Part shown: positions 1 to 7,717 of the stretch, piece by piece
Layout of the letters: each line of letters begins with the position of its first letter
How positions within the stretch are numbered: the first letter of the stretch is position 1
From: Armatimonadaceae bacterium
GTDB taxonomy: Bacteria > Armatimonadota > Armatimonadia > Armatimonadales > Armatimonadaceae
Direction of reading: 5' to 3'
Assembly: GCA_030447685.1 (NCBI GenBank)
Contig: JAUJOK010000006.1
Location: forward strand, 31,948 to 95,947
DNA: 64,000 bases
Program-made: the position numbers and the translations under genes
The notes under the pieces: model-generated
Seen by the model: the letters and a program-made list of their open reading frames with translations, nothing else
Database searches by the model: none
Told to the model about the DNA's origin: nothing

Positions 1-223
1 TGACATTGGGCGCGGGCTTTACCCAATGCGGCACCAGACACTCATCGTAGTCCTGGCTGTACATCATGGCCGCCAGGCCGATCTGTTTGAGATTGCTCAG
101 GCAGGCGGTCTGCCTGGCTTTGGCGCGGGCCTGCGCGAAGACGGGGAAAAGGATAGCGGCCAGTACCGCTATTATGGCGATAACAACCAGCAGTTCGATA
201 AGTGTAAAACCACGTCGCCGCAT
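1..223 (-). CDS. DUF1559-type prepilin-like protein, N-terminal part (runs off window)
   Basis: Only the first 74 residues lie in the window. The start ATG (221-223) follows a strong AGGGAGG. The protein begins with a short basic leader MRRRG, then a type III prepilin cleavage site G/FTLIE with the conserved Glu+5, and a hydrophobic helix of about 20 residues. [20 protein letters not shown] and QDYDE come next. This is the N-terminus of the H-X9-DG/DUF1559 pseudopilins, which are highly multiplied in Armatimonadota and Planctomycetota. Family knowledge: prepilin peptidase cleaves the leader and the helix packs into pilus-like fibres. The substrate or role of this copy is unknown. The C-terminal domain is not visible. 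Confidence 0.9.
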   Translation of the reverse strand, partial: MRRRGFTLIELLVVIAIIAVLAAILFPVFAQARAKARQTACLSNLKQIGLAAMMYSQDYDECLVPHWVKPAPNV

Positions 224-487
224 GAACCGGGAACCTCCCTCCAGGGGCAGGGTAAGAGCGAAGACAGCGCGCAAATCGTCCGTTCGGCTTCGGAAAAACC
301 GCAGGGCCTCACCGGCGTCCCGCAGCGGATCGGCCCGGAACGCACTCCTACGTTACCGCATATTTCGCCAAAAATCCACTTTTGGACTGCTTCGGGGAGG
401 CGGCAGGTGAGCTTAGCGGGTCGGCATGGGTAAAAAAGCCTGCCTGCGCCGCTCGAAGCGTCCGGGCCAGGGAAAGGTATCGGTACT

Positions 488-1636
488 ATGACGGTGCGGC
501 AGCTTTTGAAACGGGACGAACCGGAGACTCCGGATTCGCAGCAGGCGGCGGTGGAGATTATCGAAGACCCGGTGGCGGCGGCGAAGGCGGCGGGCCTGCG
601 CTATGTCACCGACACACGCCCCGGCATCCGGCGCGAGCGGGTCGGGGACGATTTTCAGTATATCGGGGTTGACGGTCAGCCGATTACCGACCCCGCCACT
701 CTGGACAGGATCAACGGGCTGGGTATTCCGCCCGCCTACACCGATGTCTGGATATGTCCGATAAAAAACGGCCATTTGCAGGCCACGGGGCGCGATGCGC
801 GCGGGCGCAAGCAGTATCGCTACCATGCGCGCTGGCGCGCAACCCGCGACGAGAACAAATACGGGCGCATGCTCTTGTTCGGCGAGGCGCTGCCGCGTAT
901 TCGTGAGCGTGTCGCCGAGGACCTGGCCCTGCCGGGAATGCCCCGCGAAAAGGTGCTCGCCACCGTCGTCCGTTTGCTGGAAACGACGATGATTCGCGTC
1001 GGCAACGAAGAATACGCGCGTCAAAACGACTCCTATGGCCTGACCACGATGCGAAACGAGCATGTGGACGTGCAGGGTTCCACGGTGCGGTTTCAGTTCC
1101 GGGGCAAAAGCGGCAAGCACCATGAGATAACGCTGCGCGACCGGCGTCTGGCGCGCATTGTCAAGCGCAGCCAGGAACTGCCCGGCCATGAGCTGTTTGA
1201 GTATGTGGATGCGGACGGGAATCCACATACGATCAGCTCCGACGATGTGAACGCTTATCTTCAGGAGATAACCGGCGAGCACTTCACCGCCAAAGATTTC
1301 CGCACCTGGGCGGGAACGCTGCTTTGCGCGCTGTGTCTGAAGGAGACGGAGACGGCGGAATCGGAAACGGCGGCAAAAAAGAACATTGTGGCGGCAATCA
1401 AGTCGGTGTCCGATCGGCTGGGAAACACGCCCGCCGTTTGCCGCAAGTGCTATGTCCATCCCGTCGTCATCGACTCCTATCTGGAAGGAACGATGATCGA
1501 GGCGCTCGGTCAGCATGTGGCCGAGGAGACGCAGGACGACCCGCACGCGCTGAACGCGGAAGAAGCCGCGGTCCTATCTTTCCTGCACCGGAACCTGGCG
1601 CAGACAGCCGAAGACAGCCCGCGCAAAGCGGCCTGA
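488..1636 (+). CDS. DNA topoisomerase IB (poxvirus/bacterial type)
   Basis: 382 residues, close to the usual length of bacterial topoisomerase IB. The enzyme relaxes supercoils by nicking one strand through a 3'-phosphotyrosine. The N-terminal domain (about residues 25-110) carries IPPAYTDVWICP and the YRYH segment. The catalytic domain shows RVGNEEYA (Arg about 170), GKSGK (Lys about 208), DFRTWAGT (Arg about 272), and the active-site segment VHPVVIDSYLEG with Tyr about 331. All five expected catalytic residues can be assigned by family pattern. It is transcribed alone on the plus strand and is followed at once by a hairpin with a T-tract. The ATG at 488 is preceded by an AGGGAAAGG stretch. 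Enzymes of this class sit in the accessory gene set of many bacteria, so a housekeeping role cannot be assumed. Confidence 0.95.
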   Translation: MTVRQLLKRDEPETPDSQQAAVEIIEDPVAAAKAAGLRYVTDTRPGIRRERVGDDFQYIGVDGQPITDPATLDRINGLGIPPAYTDVWICPIKNGHLQATGRDARGRKQYRYHARWRATRDENKYGRMLLFGEALPRIRERVAEDLALPGMPREKVLATVVRLLETTMIRVGNEEYARQNDSYGLTTMRNEHVDVQGSTVRFQFRGKSGKHHEITLRDRRLARIVKRSQELPGHELFEYVDADGNPHTISSDDVNAYLQEITGEHFTAKDFRTWAGTLLCALCLKETETAESETAAKKNIVAAIKSVSDRLGNTPAVCRKCYVHPVVIDSYLEGTMIEALGQHVAEETQDDPHALNAEEAAVLSFLHRNLAQTAEDSPRKAA

Positions 1637-1644
1637 GCAGAGAA

Positions 1645-1704
1645 AGCCCCCCTGCCCCCATTATTGGGTGAACGTCGCCTGAGAGGGGGCAGGGGGGCCT
1701 TTTT
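1645..1704 (+). terminator. Rho-independent terminator after topoisomerase IB (repeat family C, copy 3)
   Basis: The arm AGCCCCCCTGCCCCC pairs with GGGGGCAGGGGGGCCT and is followed by TTTTT. The loop holds ATTATTGGGTGAACGTCGCCTG, which recurs in the family C palindromes at 17722-17779 and 38188-38310, so this terminator is also a copy of a dispersed repeat. Confidence 0.75.
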
Positions 1705-1781
1705 ACGGCTTAAGCGCCACCTTGATACCGTTGTCCTTGTGGTGTTTGAAGATTTCGCAGCCTCACATGCGTCTGGCCCAT
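1703..1781 (-). pseudogene. Remnant of a zinc-dependent alcohol/formaldehyde dehydrogenase (C-terminus)
   Basis: The reverse strand reads MGQTHV from the ATG at 1779-1781. After a change of frame it reads CEIFKHHKDNGIKVALKP and a TAA at 1703-1705. Both pieces match the C-terminal part of zinc-dependent formaldehyde-dehydrogenase-like ADHs, where a GQTHV segment lies some tens of residues before a final (Y/C)EIFKHHKDN.IKV.LKP. The residues normally between them are missing. This looks like the scar of a large internal deletion, and it abuts the stop codon of the SRPBCC gene. The overlap with the terminator arm is only one or two bases. This rests on recalled family motifs, not an alignment. 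Confidence 0.55.
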
Positions 1782-1782
1782 T

Positions 1783-2502
1783 TTAAGAGTCGGAGGCGGT
1801 GGGAATGTCGCCTGTCTCCAGCACCTGCTTCAGGCGGCGCAGATCGTCTTCCACCTGCCGCGTCGGCTCCTCGCCGAAAAGCCTGGCGACGGCGGCTCCC
1901 AGCATTCCCCCCGGCGGATCGTATTCCAGCACGACGCGCACCTCGGTGCCGCGCCCGCCCGGCGCGGCCTCAAAGCGCACCGACCCGGCATTGTCCACAT
2001 CCGCGCCGGGAAGTGAGCGCCAGGCGATCAGCGCGTTTTCCTGCTCATTGATGATCTCGGCATCCCAGGTAACGGATTTTCCCGCCGGGCCTTTGGCGAC
2101 CCAGTGCGAGCGTCCACCGTCGCCGCTCGTGGTGACGGATTCCAGGTGATCCATAAAGCGGGGCAGGTTCTCGAACTGCCGCCAGAACGCATACACCTCC
2201 TCCGGCGGGCGGTTGATAGTCACGCTTTTTTCGACCTTGATACCCCGATGATGCGGAATGCTCGCCGATTCGCTGTCCAGCGTGCCCGCCGTGCTCAGAC
2301 GCAGCGCGCCGTAGAGATGGCTGTGCCCCGTCGCGCCCCGGTACGCCAGCACCCCGCCGACCAGCGCGACCAGCGCGCCCGCCGGAGAGCGGCGGCTCAG
2401 ACCATAAGCGGCCAGAAGCACGCCCCCGACCACCGAGATTACACGCTCCGGCACCCCGACATTCAAATGGGGATCGCTGTGCGTGGGAGAATCCGATGCC
2501 AT
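1783..2502 (-). CDS. SRPBCC-domain membrane protein with DUF2892-like N-terminus
   Basis: 239 residues in two parts. Residues about 15-62 form a YgaP/DUF2892-like double hydrophobic segment (NVGVPERVISVVGGVLLAAYG, then a second stretch ending LAYRGATGHSHLY). Residues about 88-225 form a START/SRPBCC domain of the polyketide-cyclase type (VEKSVTINRPPEEVYAFW, ENLPRFMDHLESV, GTEVRVVLEYDPPGG). The fusion is common in bacteria, and its ligand is usually unknown. The start is set by AGGAGGAAGAG just upstream of the ATG. It is the last gene of a minus-strand series of stress-related proteins starting near 6841. The fold is convincing. The function is not known beyond a likely role in binding a hydrophobic ligand at the membrane. 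Confidence 0.85.
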   Translation of the reverse strand: MASDSPTHSDPHLNVGVPERVISVVGGVLLAAYGLSRRSPAGALVALVGGVLAYRGATGHSHLYGALRLSTAGTLDSESASIPHHRGIKVEKSVTINRPPEEVYAFWRQFENLPRFMDHLESVTTSGDGGRSHWVAKGPAGKSVTWDAEIINEQENALIAWRSLPGADVDNAGSVRFEAAPGGRGTEVRVVLEYDPPGGMLGAAVARLFGEEPTRQVEDDLRRLKQVLETGDIPTASDS

Positions 2503-2518
2503 TCGCCTCTTCCTCCTG

Positions 2519-2701
2519 CTACTTGTTCATCAGCGGCGGTCGTCCCGCGCCATTGTGCTGCCCGATCTTCTTGTCATCCTGTAACGAGTTGGTGTTCTCG
2601 CCGTGGTGCTGGTCGGTCAGGTTCTGCTTCATCGTCTTCTGACCATCGTCATTGGCGCTCTTGACGGGCGCTTTGACGTTGTTTCCTCGTTTTTGCGACA
2701 T
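2519..2701 (-). CDS. Small hydrophilic protein, unknown function
   Basis: 60 residues, rich in Lys, Asn, Gln and Asp (MSQKRGNNVKAPVKSANDDG at the N-terminus), with no hydrophobic segment and low predicted order. The start has an excellent AAGGAGG seven bases upstream, and the gene ends 16 bp before the SRPBCC gene, so it is probably translated. Its composition resembles small stress- or spore-associated hydrophilic peptides, but I recognise no family. Confidence 0.65.
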   Translation of the reverse strand: MSQKRGNNVKAPVKSANDDGQKTMKQNLTDQHHGENTNSLQDDKKIGQHNGAGRPPLMNK

Positions 2702-2788
2702 AACAAGCCTCCTTGTTCCGGTGTTTCGATAGTTTCTTTTACCCCCTCGCGCTCTCCCTAAACGGAGAGCGGCGGAGCATCGGTCTGC

Positions 2789-3133
2789 TCAGGCGTCGTC
2801 GCGGCCATGCACCTGGGAGGGCGGATAGGTAGCCTCGACGGCGGTAAACGGCTCGGTGATCTTGTAGGCATGTGACGCGCCTCTGGGAACCATCCAGGAA
2901 TCGCCCGGCTCCAGGAGCACCATCTGGCCTTCCGTGTGCAGTTCGGCGCGGCCTGAGATGACGTAGCCGACGGTCTCGTAGTCACGGGCGACGGCGGGCC
3001 GGGGATCGACGCTGGGCGGCGTCTCTTCCCATAAGCGCATCGAGACGTTCTTGCCGCTGGCGAGATATTTCTGCCCCATCTCGCCCTTCGGAGAATGCCG
3101 GGACTGCACCTTCATAACCGTGGTGTCACTCAT
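2789..3133 (-). CDS. Cupin-domain protein
   Basis: 114 residues forming one small cupin barrel. Motif 1 appears as YETVGYVISGRAELHTEG and motif 2 as PGDSWMVPRGASHAYKI. The metal ligands are only partly kept (His and Glu are present, the first His pair is absent), so it may not be an oxygenase. The ATG overlaps the TGA of the upstream 17M-like gene (ATGA at 3130-3133) and is preceded by AGGAGA, which indicates translational coupling. Such small cupins often act as sugar or ligand sensors or stress-induced proteins. The function here is unassigned. Confidence 0.85.
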   Translation of the reverse strand: MSDTTVMKVQSRHSPKGEMGQKYLASGKNVSMRLWEETPPSVDPRPAVARDYETVGYVISGRAELHTEGQMVLLEPGDSWMVPRGASHAYKITEPFTAVEATYPPSQVHGRDDA

Positions 3134-3801
3134 ACCAGTCTCCTGTCCGCCTGGGCGCGCTCTTCGGCGGATTGCGGCGCGGGGGCGGCGTCGGGAGCAG
3201 CATCTTCTTCTTCGTTCACATCCGGGGTCGGACGGAGCGGCACTTTGTCGATGTTTGCTGCGTGCTGCAAAGCCGACGACATGCGCCGGTCGATGTCCCT
3301 CCCGCCGTGCCGATGCAGAACCGCCTGGGCCGTCTCCACTTCCTGATCGCTTTCGGCGTTCACGGCCACCAGGACGCCGCCCTGGCGGATGCCTTCGGCG
3401 TAGTAGCTCAGGTCATTGGGATGAATGCCGACGCTGCTCAGGCCGCCCGCCAGTCCGCCCGCCGCCGCGCCGACCCCCGCGCCCAGAGCCGCCGACCCCA
3501 GCGCGCTCGCCAGGGAACCCGCCGCGATAACCGGGCCGATGCCGGGAATCACCAGCGCGCCCAGCCCGACCAGCAGACCCAGCGTGCCGCCGAGCACCGT
3601 GCCGACCGTCGCGCCCTGCCCGGCCCCTTCCGCCACGGCATCATTCACCACATCGGTCGGCGTCTCGGTTTCCAGTTCGTCCCCTTCATTGCGGGCGACC
3701 AGGCTGATCGCCTCCAGCGTAAAGCCTTCCAGCATCAGTTCATCGACGACGTTCTGCGCCTGCGCAAGGTCGTCAAACAGACCGACTACGGTTCTCGCCA
3801 T
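3130..3801 (-). CDS. General stress protein 17M-like (Gly/Ala-rich membrane-associated)
   Basis: The start is taken at MARTVVGLFDDLAQAQNVVD (ATG 3799-3801) because CAGGAGA lies just upstream. An in-frame ATG 42 bases earlier lacks a ribosome site. About 223 residues. The N-terminal 50 residues match the general-stress 17M / YflT-type domain (VVGLFDDLAQAQNVVDEL, FTLEAISLVAR). A long Gly/Ala-rich hydrophobic core follows (IPGIGPVIAAGSLASALGSA), then a short domain containing YAEGIRQGGVLVAV and a charged tail. It is paralogous to the first half of the next gene upstream (3949-5052). The protein probably associates with membranes through its Gly-zipper-like core. The biochemical role is unknown. 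Confidence 0.8.
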   Translation of the reverse strand: MARTVVGLFDDLAQAQNVVDELMLEGFTLEAISLVARNEGDELETETPTDVVNDAVAEGAGQGATVGTVLGGTLGLLVGLGALVIPGIGPVIAAGSLASALGSAALGAGVGAAAGGLAGGLSSVGIHPNDLSYYAEGIRQGGVLVAVNAESDQEVETAQAVLHRHGGRDIDRRMSSALQHAANIDKVPLRPTPDVNEEEDAAPDAAPAPQSAEERAQADRRLV

Positions 3802-3874
3802 TGCTTTTCTCCTGTCTTTCCGCTCCCGCCGCCATCCGCTCACGGTCTGCTGCCACCGCCCGCCCCAAAAAGCA

Positions 3875-3917
3875 CGGCACGGAAGCGGAAAGACAGAATC
3901 TTCCCGCTCCCGTGCCG
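3875..3917 (-). terminator. Probable terminator after the YsnF-like gene at 3949
   Basis: On the minus strand, CGGCACGGGAGCGGGAAG pairs imperfectly with CTTTCCGCTTCCGTGCCG, and GCTTTTTGG follows. It separates the 3949-5052 gene from the 17M-like gene. Confidence 0.5.
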
Positions 3918-3948
3918 CTTACTTGCCTGCCCGCTGCGTTCTCTTCGC

Positions 3949-5052
3949 TTAGCTGTTGGAACGCGGCGTTGTCGTTGTGGTGGCAGTGGTGGTGGGCGTC
4001 GAGAGTACCGTCTCGTCATCCACCTCCTGAACATCGACATCGGTGCGGCGAACCGTGTCACGGATGGTTTCGGTGTGCTGTGTCGCCTCTTTGTTGACGA
4101 CTACCTCTTCGACTACGCGCGCCTGCTTGGCAACAACGGCCTCCTCGGCGGTTTCGCGCAGTTCAATCGTACCCTCTTTGAAGGCATCCATATCCGCCGC
4201 CGCGACGGGCCGATTCACCGGATGGCGCTCGACATGGACATGCTCTTCGCGCAGCGTCACCTGCTCCTCGACGGGCTGCTCGGTAATTCGGGTATAGACC
4301 CGCACGCGGCCCCGCTCCACCTCGCGCTTGCCGACCTGAAGCTCCTCCTGAACGACCGGGATGGCTACCTGCTCCGCCGCGTTCAGAGTCTGTGGGGCTG
4401 CGGTGGACGCTGCTGCTGCCACGTTTTGCGTGGTCGCGGGCGCGCTCTGGTAGGTCTGACGCTCGCGGATAATCTCTTCGTGCGTCAGCGGCTGCGCCTG
4501 CGGATTGAAGCCCGTGTAGCCGCTTGACCGAAGCTGCGTGCTGCGCTGGTCAATATCCACCGCGCCGCTTCGATCCAGAATAGCGACGGCTGTCTGCACA
4601 TGCTCGTCGGGGACGCTCGCCGTGACCAGCGTGCCTCCGCGCCGAACCCCCTCCGCGTAGTGGCCGGCATCCTCATCGGGAACTCCCAGCCCCGTCAGAC
4701 CGCCGATAACGCCGCCGCCCATCGCACCGAGCGTCGCGCCCGACAGGGTCGCCGCAAGCGGCCCCATCGCCAGCACCGGCCCGATACCCGGAATGGCGAG
4801 CGCCGCCAGGCTGGCCGCCAGCCCGGTCAGGCCGCCGATAACCGCGCCCTGTCCCGCGCCCGCCACGGCCCCGGTGGCCGCCCCGGCAGCCGCATCACCT
4901 GCGTTATGGCCGCTGCTGCTGTGCCCCGATTTCGCGGCGCTTTCATGGGCGACTATACTGATATGATCGCGGCTGACACCGGCGCTTTCCAGTTGACTGA
5001 CGGCGCTTTGCGCCTCGTGGAAGCTGTCAAAAAGACCCACAACTGTTTTCAT
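3949..5052 (-). CDS. Stress protein: 17M-like domain fused to YsnF/AvaK (DUF2382) domain
   Basis: 367 residues. Residues 1-50 repeat the 17M-like module (MKTVVGLFDSFHEAQSAVSQ, DHISIVAH). A Gly/Ala-rich hydrophobic core follows (IPGIGPVLAMGPLAATLSG), then YAEGVRRGGTLVTASV. Residues about 215-340 form a DUF2382 (YsnF/AvaK) domain: EELQVGKREVERGRVRVYTR, VEEQVTLREEHVHVERHPV, EEAVVAKQARVVEEVVVNKE. A Thr-rich tail (TTTATTTTT) ends the protein. The start follows AAAGG. It overlaps the upstream YsnF-like gene by ATGA (5049-5052). DUF2382 proteins are linked to desiccation, salt and oxidative stress in Bacillus, Anabaena and Deinococcus. The mechanism is unknown. Confidence 0.88.
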   Translation of the reverse strand: MKTVVGLFDSFHEAQSAVSQLESAGVSRDHISIVAHESAAKSGHSSSGHNAGDAAAGAATGAVAGAGQGAVIGGLTGLAASLAALAIPGIGPVLAMGPLAATLSGATLGAMGGGVIGGLTGLGVPDEDAGHYAEGVRRGGTLVTASVPDEHVQTAVAILDRSGAVDIDQRSTQLRSSGYTGFNPQAQPLTHEEIIRERQTYQSAPATTQNVAAAASTAAPQTLNAAEQVAIPVVQEELQVGKREVERGRVRVYTRITEQPVEEQVTLREEHVHVERHPVNRPVAAADMDAFKEGTIELRETAEEAVVAKQARVVEEVVVNKEATQHTETIRDTVRRTDVDVQEVDDETVLSTPTTTATTTTTPRSNS

Positions 5053-5954
5053 GCGTTTTCTTGCCTTTCAAGGGGAGCAGTTCGCTGCTGCTCCGGGGTA
5101 TAGTCTTGCCCCTGCCGGATCTGACTGTCCGGCAACGGGTCAAGCGTGTCATGGTCCCCGCCGCCAGCGACGGGAACCCGGTCCACGGTTATCTCCTCGC
5201 GCCGAAGCGTTACCTGCTGCGGCGCGTGGAATTCCTGCTGCGTGCGCGTGACGCGAAGCTCTTCGCGCAGCATCAAACGTTTCTCAACAACGAGCACCTC
5301 TTCTAAAAGGGGAATGATCATCGTATTCCCCTCATGGCGCACCGGCGGCGGCCCGCCCTCCACGATCCGGTTTATCGGCACCCGCTCCACCTGCACCTCC
5401 TGGCGAAGAAGCGGCTCGTCCACAGTCTCCTCGCGCAGGGCGACGGTTTTGTGGACGCGCACCACGCCGGTATCGACGACGTGCTTTTGAACGTCCACCT
5501 CTTCGCCGATAAGCGGCACGACGACCGATTCAACCGTGTTTGCCAGTGTCGTTGGCCGCACGGTAGTAGTGGGCGGCACCGTAGTGGCGACAGGCGGCGC
5601 GGCAGCGGGCGACGAGGTCGCGGCGGCTTGAGCCGCTGCCGCTGCTGGATCGCCGCCGGAAAAATCCGGCACGGCCATGATCGTGGTTTCTTCGGCAGCG
5701 TCCGCCGTTACCGCCGTCGTTCCGGCATAGGCTTCCAGCGCCTCGCGGGTAAACGGCAGGTAGTACATGCCGTCGGGGCGGTGCTCCAGCGTCCGGGCAG
5801 GCAGAAGCAATACCGGGCCGCCGTTATCCACGCGAACCAGTACCTGTGGGACGCTGACGCCACCCGCCGCAAGAAAGGGATGGGCGGGTTCCAGGCTTCC
5901 CGTCCAGCCTCCTTCACCCACCACGATCTGACTGTCGCCGCCGCCCGGAACCAT
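5049..5954 (-). CDS. YsnF/AvaK (DUF2382) domain stress protein
   Basis: 301 residues. The N-terminal 80 residues (QVLVRVDNGGPVLLLPA, YYLPFTREALEAY) resemble the PRC-barrel-like/DUF2171-type module often placed before DUF2382. An Ala/Pro/Thr linker follows (residues about 95-140). The DUF2382 domain runs from about 145 to 270 with its three-strand repeat: VVVPLIGEEVDVQKHVVDTG, VRVHKTVALREE, LLRQEVQVERVPINR, LEEVLVVEKRLMLREELRV. It begins two bases after the stop of the upstream small membrane-protein gene and overlaps the downstream gene by ATGA, so the three are one operon. Family data suggest a structural stress-protection role. No enzyme motif is visible. Confidence 0.85.
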   Translation of the reverse strand: MVPGGGDSQIVVGEGGWTGSLEPAHPFLAAGGVSVPQVLVRVDNGGPVLLLPARTLEHRPDGMYYLPFTREALEAYAGTTAVTADAAEETTIMAVPDFSGGDPAAAAAQAAATSSPAAAPPVATTVPPTTTVRPTTLANTVESVVVPLIGEEVDVQKHVVDTGVVRVHKTVALREETVDEPLLRQEVQVERVPINRIVEGGPPPVRHEGNTMIIPLLEEVLVVEKRLMLREELRVTRTQQEFHAPQQVTLRREEITVDRVPVAGGGDHDTLDPLPDSQIRQGQDYTPEQQRTAPLERQENA

Positions 5955-5956
5955 CG

Positions 5957-6316
5957 TTAGCGTCCCCCACCACTGCCGCTGCTGCTGTTAGCTCCTGCCG
6001 GTCCGGGGGGATTCGATACGCCGCCACCGCTGTTACCGCGCTGCTGCGGCCCCGATGGGTTCATCTCGTCCGATGTCGCGTTTCGGCCCGACTGCTGGGC
6101 AGCGGCGGGCTGCCGATTCTGTTCCTGCTCCGGGCGGTTCATCGCGCGTGACAGCAGATAGGCGAGCGCCGCGAGCACCAGCACAATAGGGATGATTCGG
6201 GCAAGCGGGTTTCCGCGCCGCTGCGGCTGATCGTAGACGCGCACCGAGGATGCAGGCGTCGCCGTCGCGCCTCCCTTGCGTCCTTCTTCAGTCGGATCGA
6301 TGTTTTGTTCCGGCAT
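5957..6316 (-). CDS. Small single-pass membrane protein, unknown
   Basis: 119 residues: a short hydrophilic N-terminus, one clear transmembrane helix at about residues 38-58 (LARIIPIVLVLAALAYLLSR), and a Ser/Gly/Pro/Gln-rich disordered tail. The start follows AAGGAAG. It is the first gene of the operon containing the two YsnF-like proteins. I recognise no family. The position suggests a membrane partner of those proteins, which is inference. Confidence 0.7.
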   Translation of the reverse strand: MPEQNIDPTEEGRKGGATATPASSVRVYDQPQRRGNPLARIIPIVLVLAALAYLLSRAMNRPEQEQNRQPAAAQQSGRNATSDEMNPSGPQQRGNSGGGVSNPPGPAGANSSSGSGGGR

Positions 6317-6458
6317 GATAAAACTTCCTTATTCCATTAAATAAACAGGAGGCGATTCGATAAAGCTTTCTGCCCCTTGCGCGGATGTCCTGCCTGCGCC
6401 GGGCACCGCAGTCTTGTTCCCGGATAACAATCCACGGAAACCGACCGGGCAGAAGAAA

Positions 6459-6494
6459 GGTATGCCAAGACGTGAGTCCCGGCATACCGTTTTT
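6459..6494 (-). terminator. Hairpin terminator after the 6506-6841 gene
   Basis: GGTATGCC pairs perfectly with GGCATACC. On the minus strand CTTTCTTC follows, while on the plus strand GTTTTT follows, so it could act in either direction. Confidence 0.5.
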
Positions 6495-6505
6495 CGTCGC
6501 TCTGC

Positions 6506-6841
6506 TCACCGGTCGGCTTTGCCGGTAAGCAGGTTCCAAAACTCATAATCGAGTTCTTTTTTAGAAACGTAGTAGTGGCCCGCCTCGGCCTCGCGGCTTC
6601 CCGCCGCAAGAAACTCTCCCGCCGAAAGGTCGTTCAGATCGATGTACGTATCGCCCTGATGCAGCGGCGTGCCGTTCGCCAGGATCGGAATCTGCCGAAG
6701 CTGATCATCGCGCAATTGCGAGAGCCGTCCGTGCAGCTCTTTAATATCGTAGGCGAGTATGCGGTCGTCTCGTGTTTCCTCATGGCCCTTCAGGTCCGCA
6801 TCGAACTCGTCCGGTTTTTCCTCAACTTTGCCCTGCGACAT
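6506..6841 (-). CDS. Conserved-looking hypothetical protein
   Basis: 111 residues, acidic, with no signal peptide or membrane segment. The N-terminal half is charged and helical (KELHGRLSQLRDDQLRQIPI). The second half contains LHQGDTYIDLNDLSAGEFLA and a closing KKELDYEFWNLLTG. The start is well supported by GGGAGGAAC. The hairpin after the stop isolates it from the YsnF operon. The function is unknown. Its place beside stress genes is suggestive only. Confidence 0.7.
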   Translation of the reverse strand: MSQGKVEEKPDEFDADLKGHEETRDDRILAYDIKELHGRLSQLRDDQLRQIPILANGTPLHQGDTYIDLNDLSAGEFLAAGSREAEAGHYYVSKKELDYEFWNLLTGKADR

Positions 6842-6922
6842 GGTGGTAGTTCCTCCCGGTAGTTTCTTCCCCGGCCCGAAGGCGGCGAAACGAACGTTAC
6901 CTACCCCCTGTCCCCCTCCCTA

Positions 6923-7030
6923 AAGGGAAGGGGAGGTCGTTTATCGGTGGGCGGTGACGCCGATCCGGGGACACATAAGGGAAGGGGAGGTCGTTTATCG
7001 GTGGGCGGTGACGCCGATCCGGGGACACAT
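6923..7030. repeat. Perfect 54-bp tandem duplication over the 3' end of nth
   Basis: Two identical 54-bp units at 6923-6976 and 6977-7030. The inner unit encodes the last 11 codons of nth (MCPRIGVTAHR) and its stop. The outer unit repeats the same codons and stop downstream. The reading frame of nth is not damaged. Confidence 0.95.
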
Positions 7031-7606
7031 ATCCAGGACGGGGCAGGTGGAGCAGCGGGGCAGGTTTCCGGTGCAGATGAATTTACCGAAGGGCATCACG
7101 AGGCGATTGAGGTCGATCCAGTAGGGAAGCGGCACCTTCGTTTCCAGCGCCGCCAGGCTCTCCTCCGGGGTGCGCGTGCGGACATAGCCCCAGCGGTTGG
7201 CAACTCGGTGGACATGCACATCCACGCCGATGCGGGGCTGGCCGCAGGCGATACCCAGCGTCAGGTTCGCGCACTTGGGGCCGACCCCGCGCAGTGACAT
7301 AAGCGCGTCGAAGTCGCAGGGGAGGTCGCCGCCGAACTCTTCGATACTGCGCCGCGCGATCTCATGGATTTGCGCCGCCTTGTTTTCGTAGTAGTTGCTG
7401 CGGGTGATTAGCGCGGCAATCTCGGCGGGCGTCAGCGCGGCAGCTTCGGCGGGCGTGCGGGCGCGCGCGAATAACTGCCGCGCGACCGGCAGCATTACCT
7501 CGTCCGTGGTTCGGATGGAGATAATGCAGGCGACGAGTATCTCGAAGGGAGTATTGAAGCCGTCCTTGAAAAGCTCGAAAAGTCCGGCCTTCGGGTAGCC
7601 CTCCAC
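6995..7606 (-). CDS. nth: Endonuclease III (DNA glycosylase / AP lyase)
   Basis: 203 residues from a GTG at 7604-7606. The protein removes oxidised pyrimidines and cleaves AP sites. The helix-hairpin-helix is SLRGVGPKCANL with the catalytic Lys, followed by the catalytic Asp in VDVHVHRV. The [4Fe-4S] loop is complete: CTGNLPRCSTCPVLDMC has the C-X6-C-X2-C-X5-C spacing. The frame stays open upstream of the GTG and reads KRPFDLTLALPRIEAAVEG, which looks like the true N-terminal helix of this subfamily. Yet no ATG, GTG or TTG occurs between the GTG and the stop of the upstream aldo/keto reductase (7718-7720), so the start is uncertain. The 3' end lies in a 54-bp tandem duplication. Confidence 0.93.
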   Translation of the reverse strand: MEGYPKAGLFELFKDGFNTPFEILVACIISIRTTDEVMLPVARQLFARARTPAEAAALTPAEIAALITRSNYYENKAAQIHEIARRSIEEFGGDLPCDFDALMSLRGVGPKCANLTLGIACGQPRIGVDVHVHRVANRWGYVRTRTPEESLAALETKVPLPYWIDLNRLVMPFGKFICTGNLPRCSTCPVLDMCPRIGVTAHR

Positions 7607-7717
7607 CGCCGCCTCGATACGGGGAAGGGCGAGCGTCAGGTCAAAAGGCCGCTTCGCCGCTTCCCCGTTTTGTGTTGCTGCTGCGTCGTCCGTCGTTTCG
7701 CTCCCCCGTACGCCAGT

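Noticed and set aside
413..1546. Long reverse ORF opposite topoisomerase IB
   Set aside because: High-GC shadow of a well-supported gene, with no family features and His/Arg-rich composition.
3172..4527. 451-residue plus-strand ORF spanning two stress genes
   Set aside because: It crosses a terminator and two minus-strand genes with clear domains and ribosome sites.
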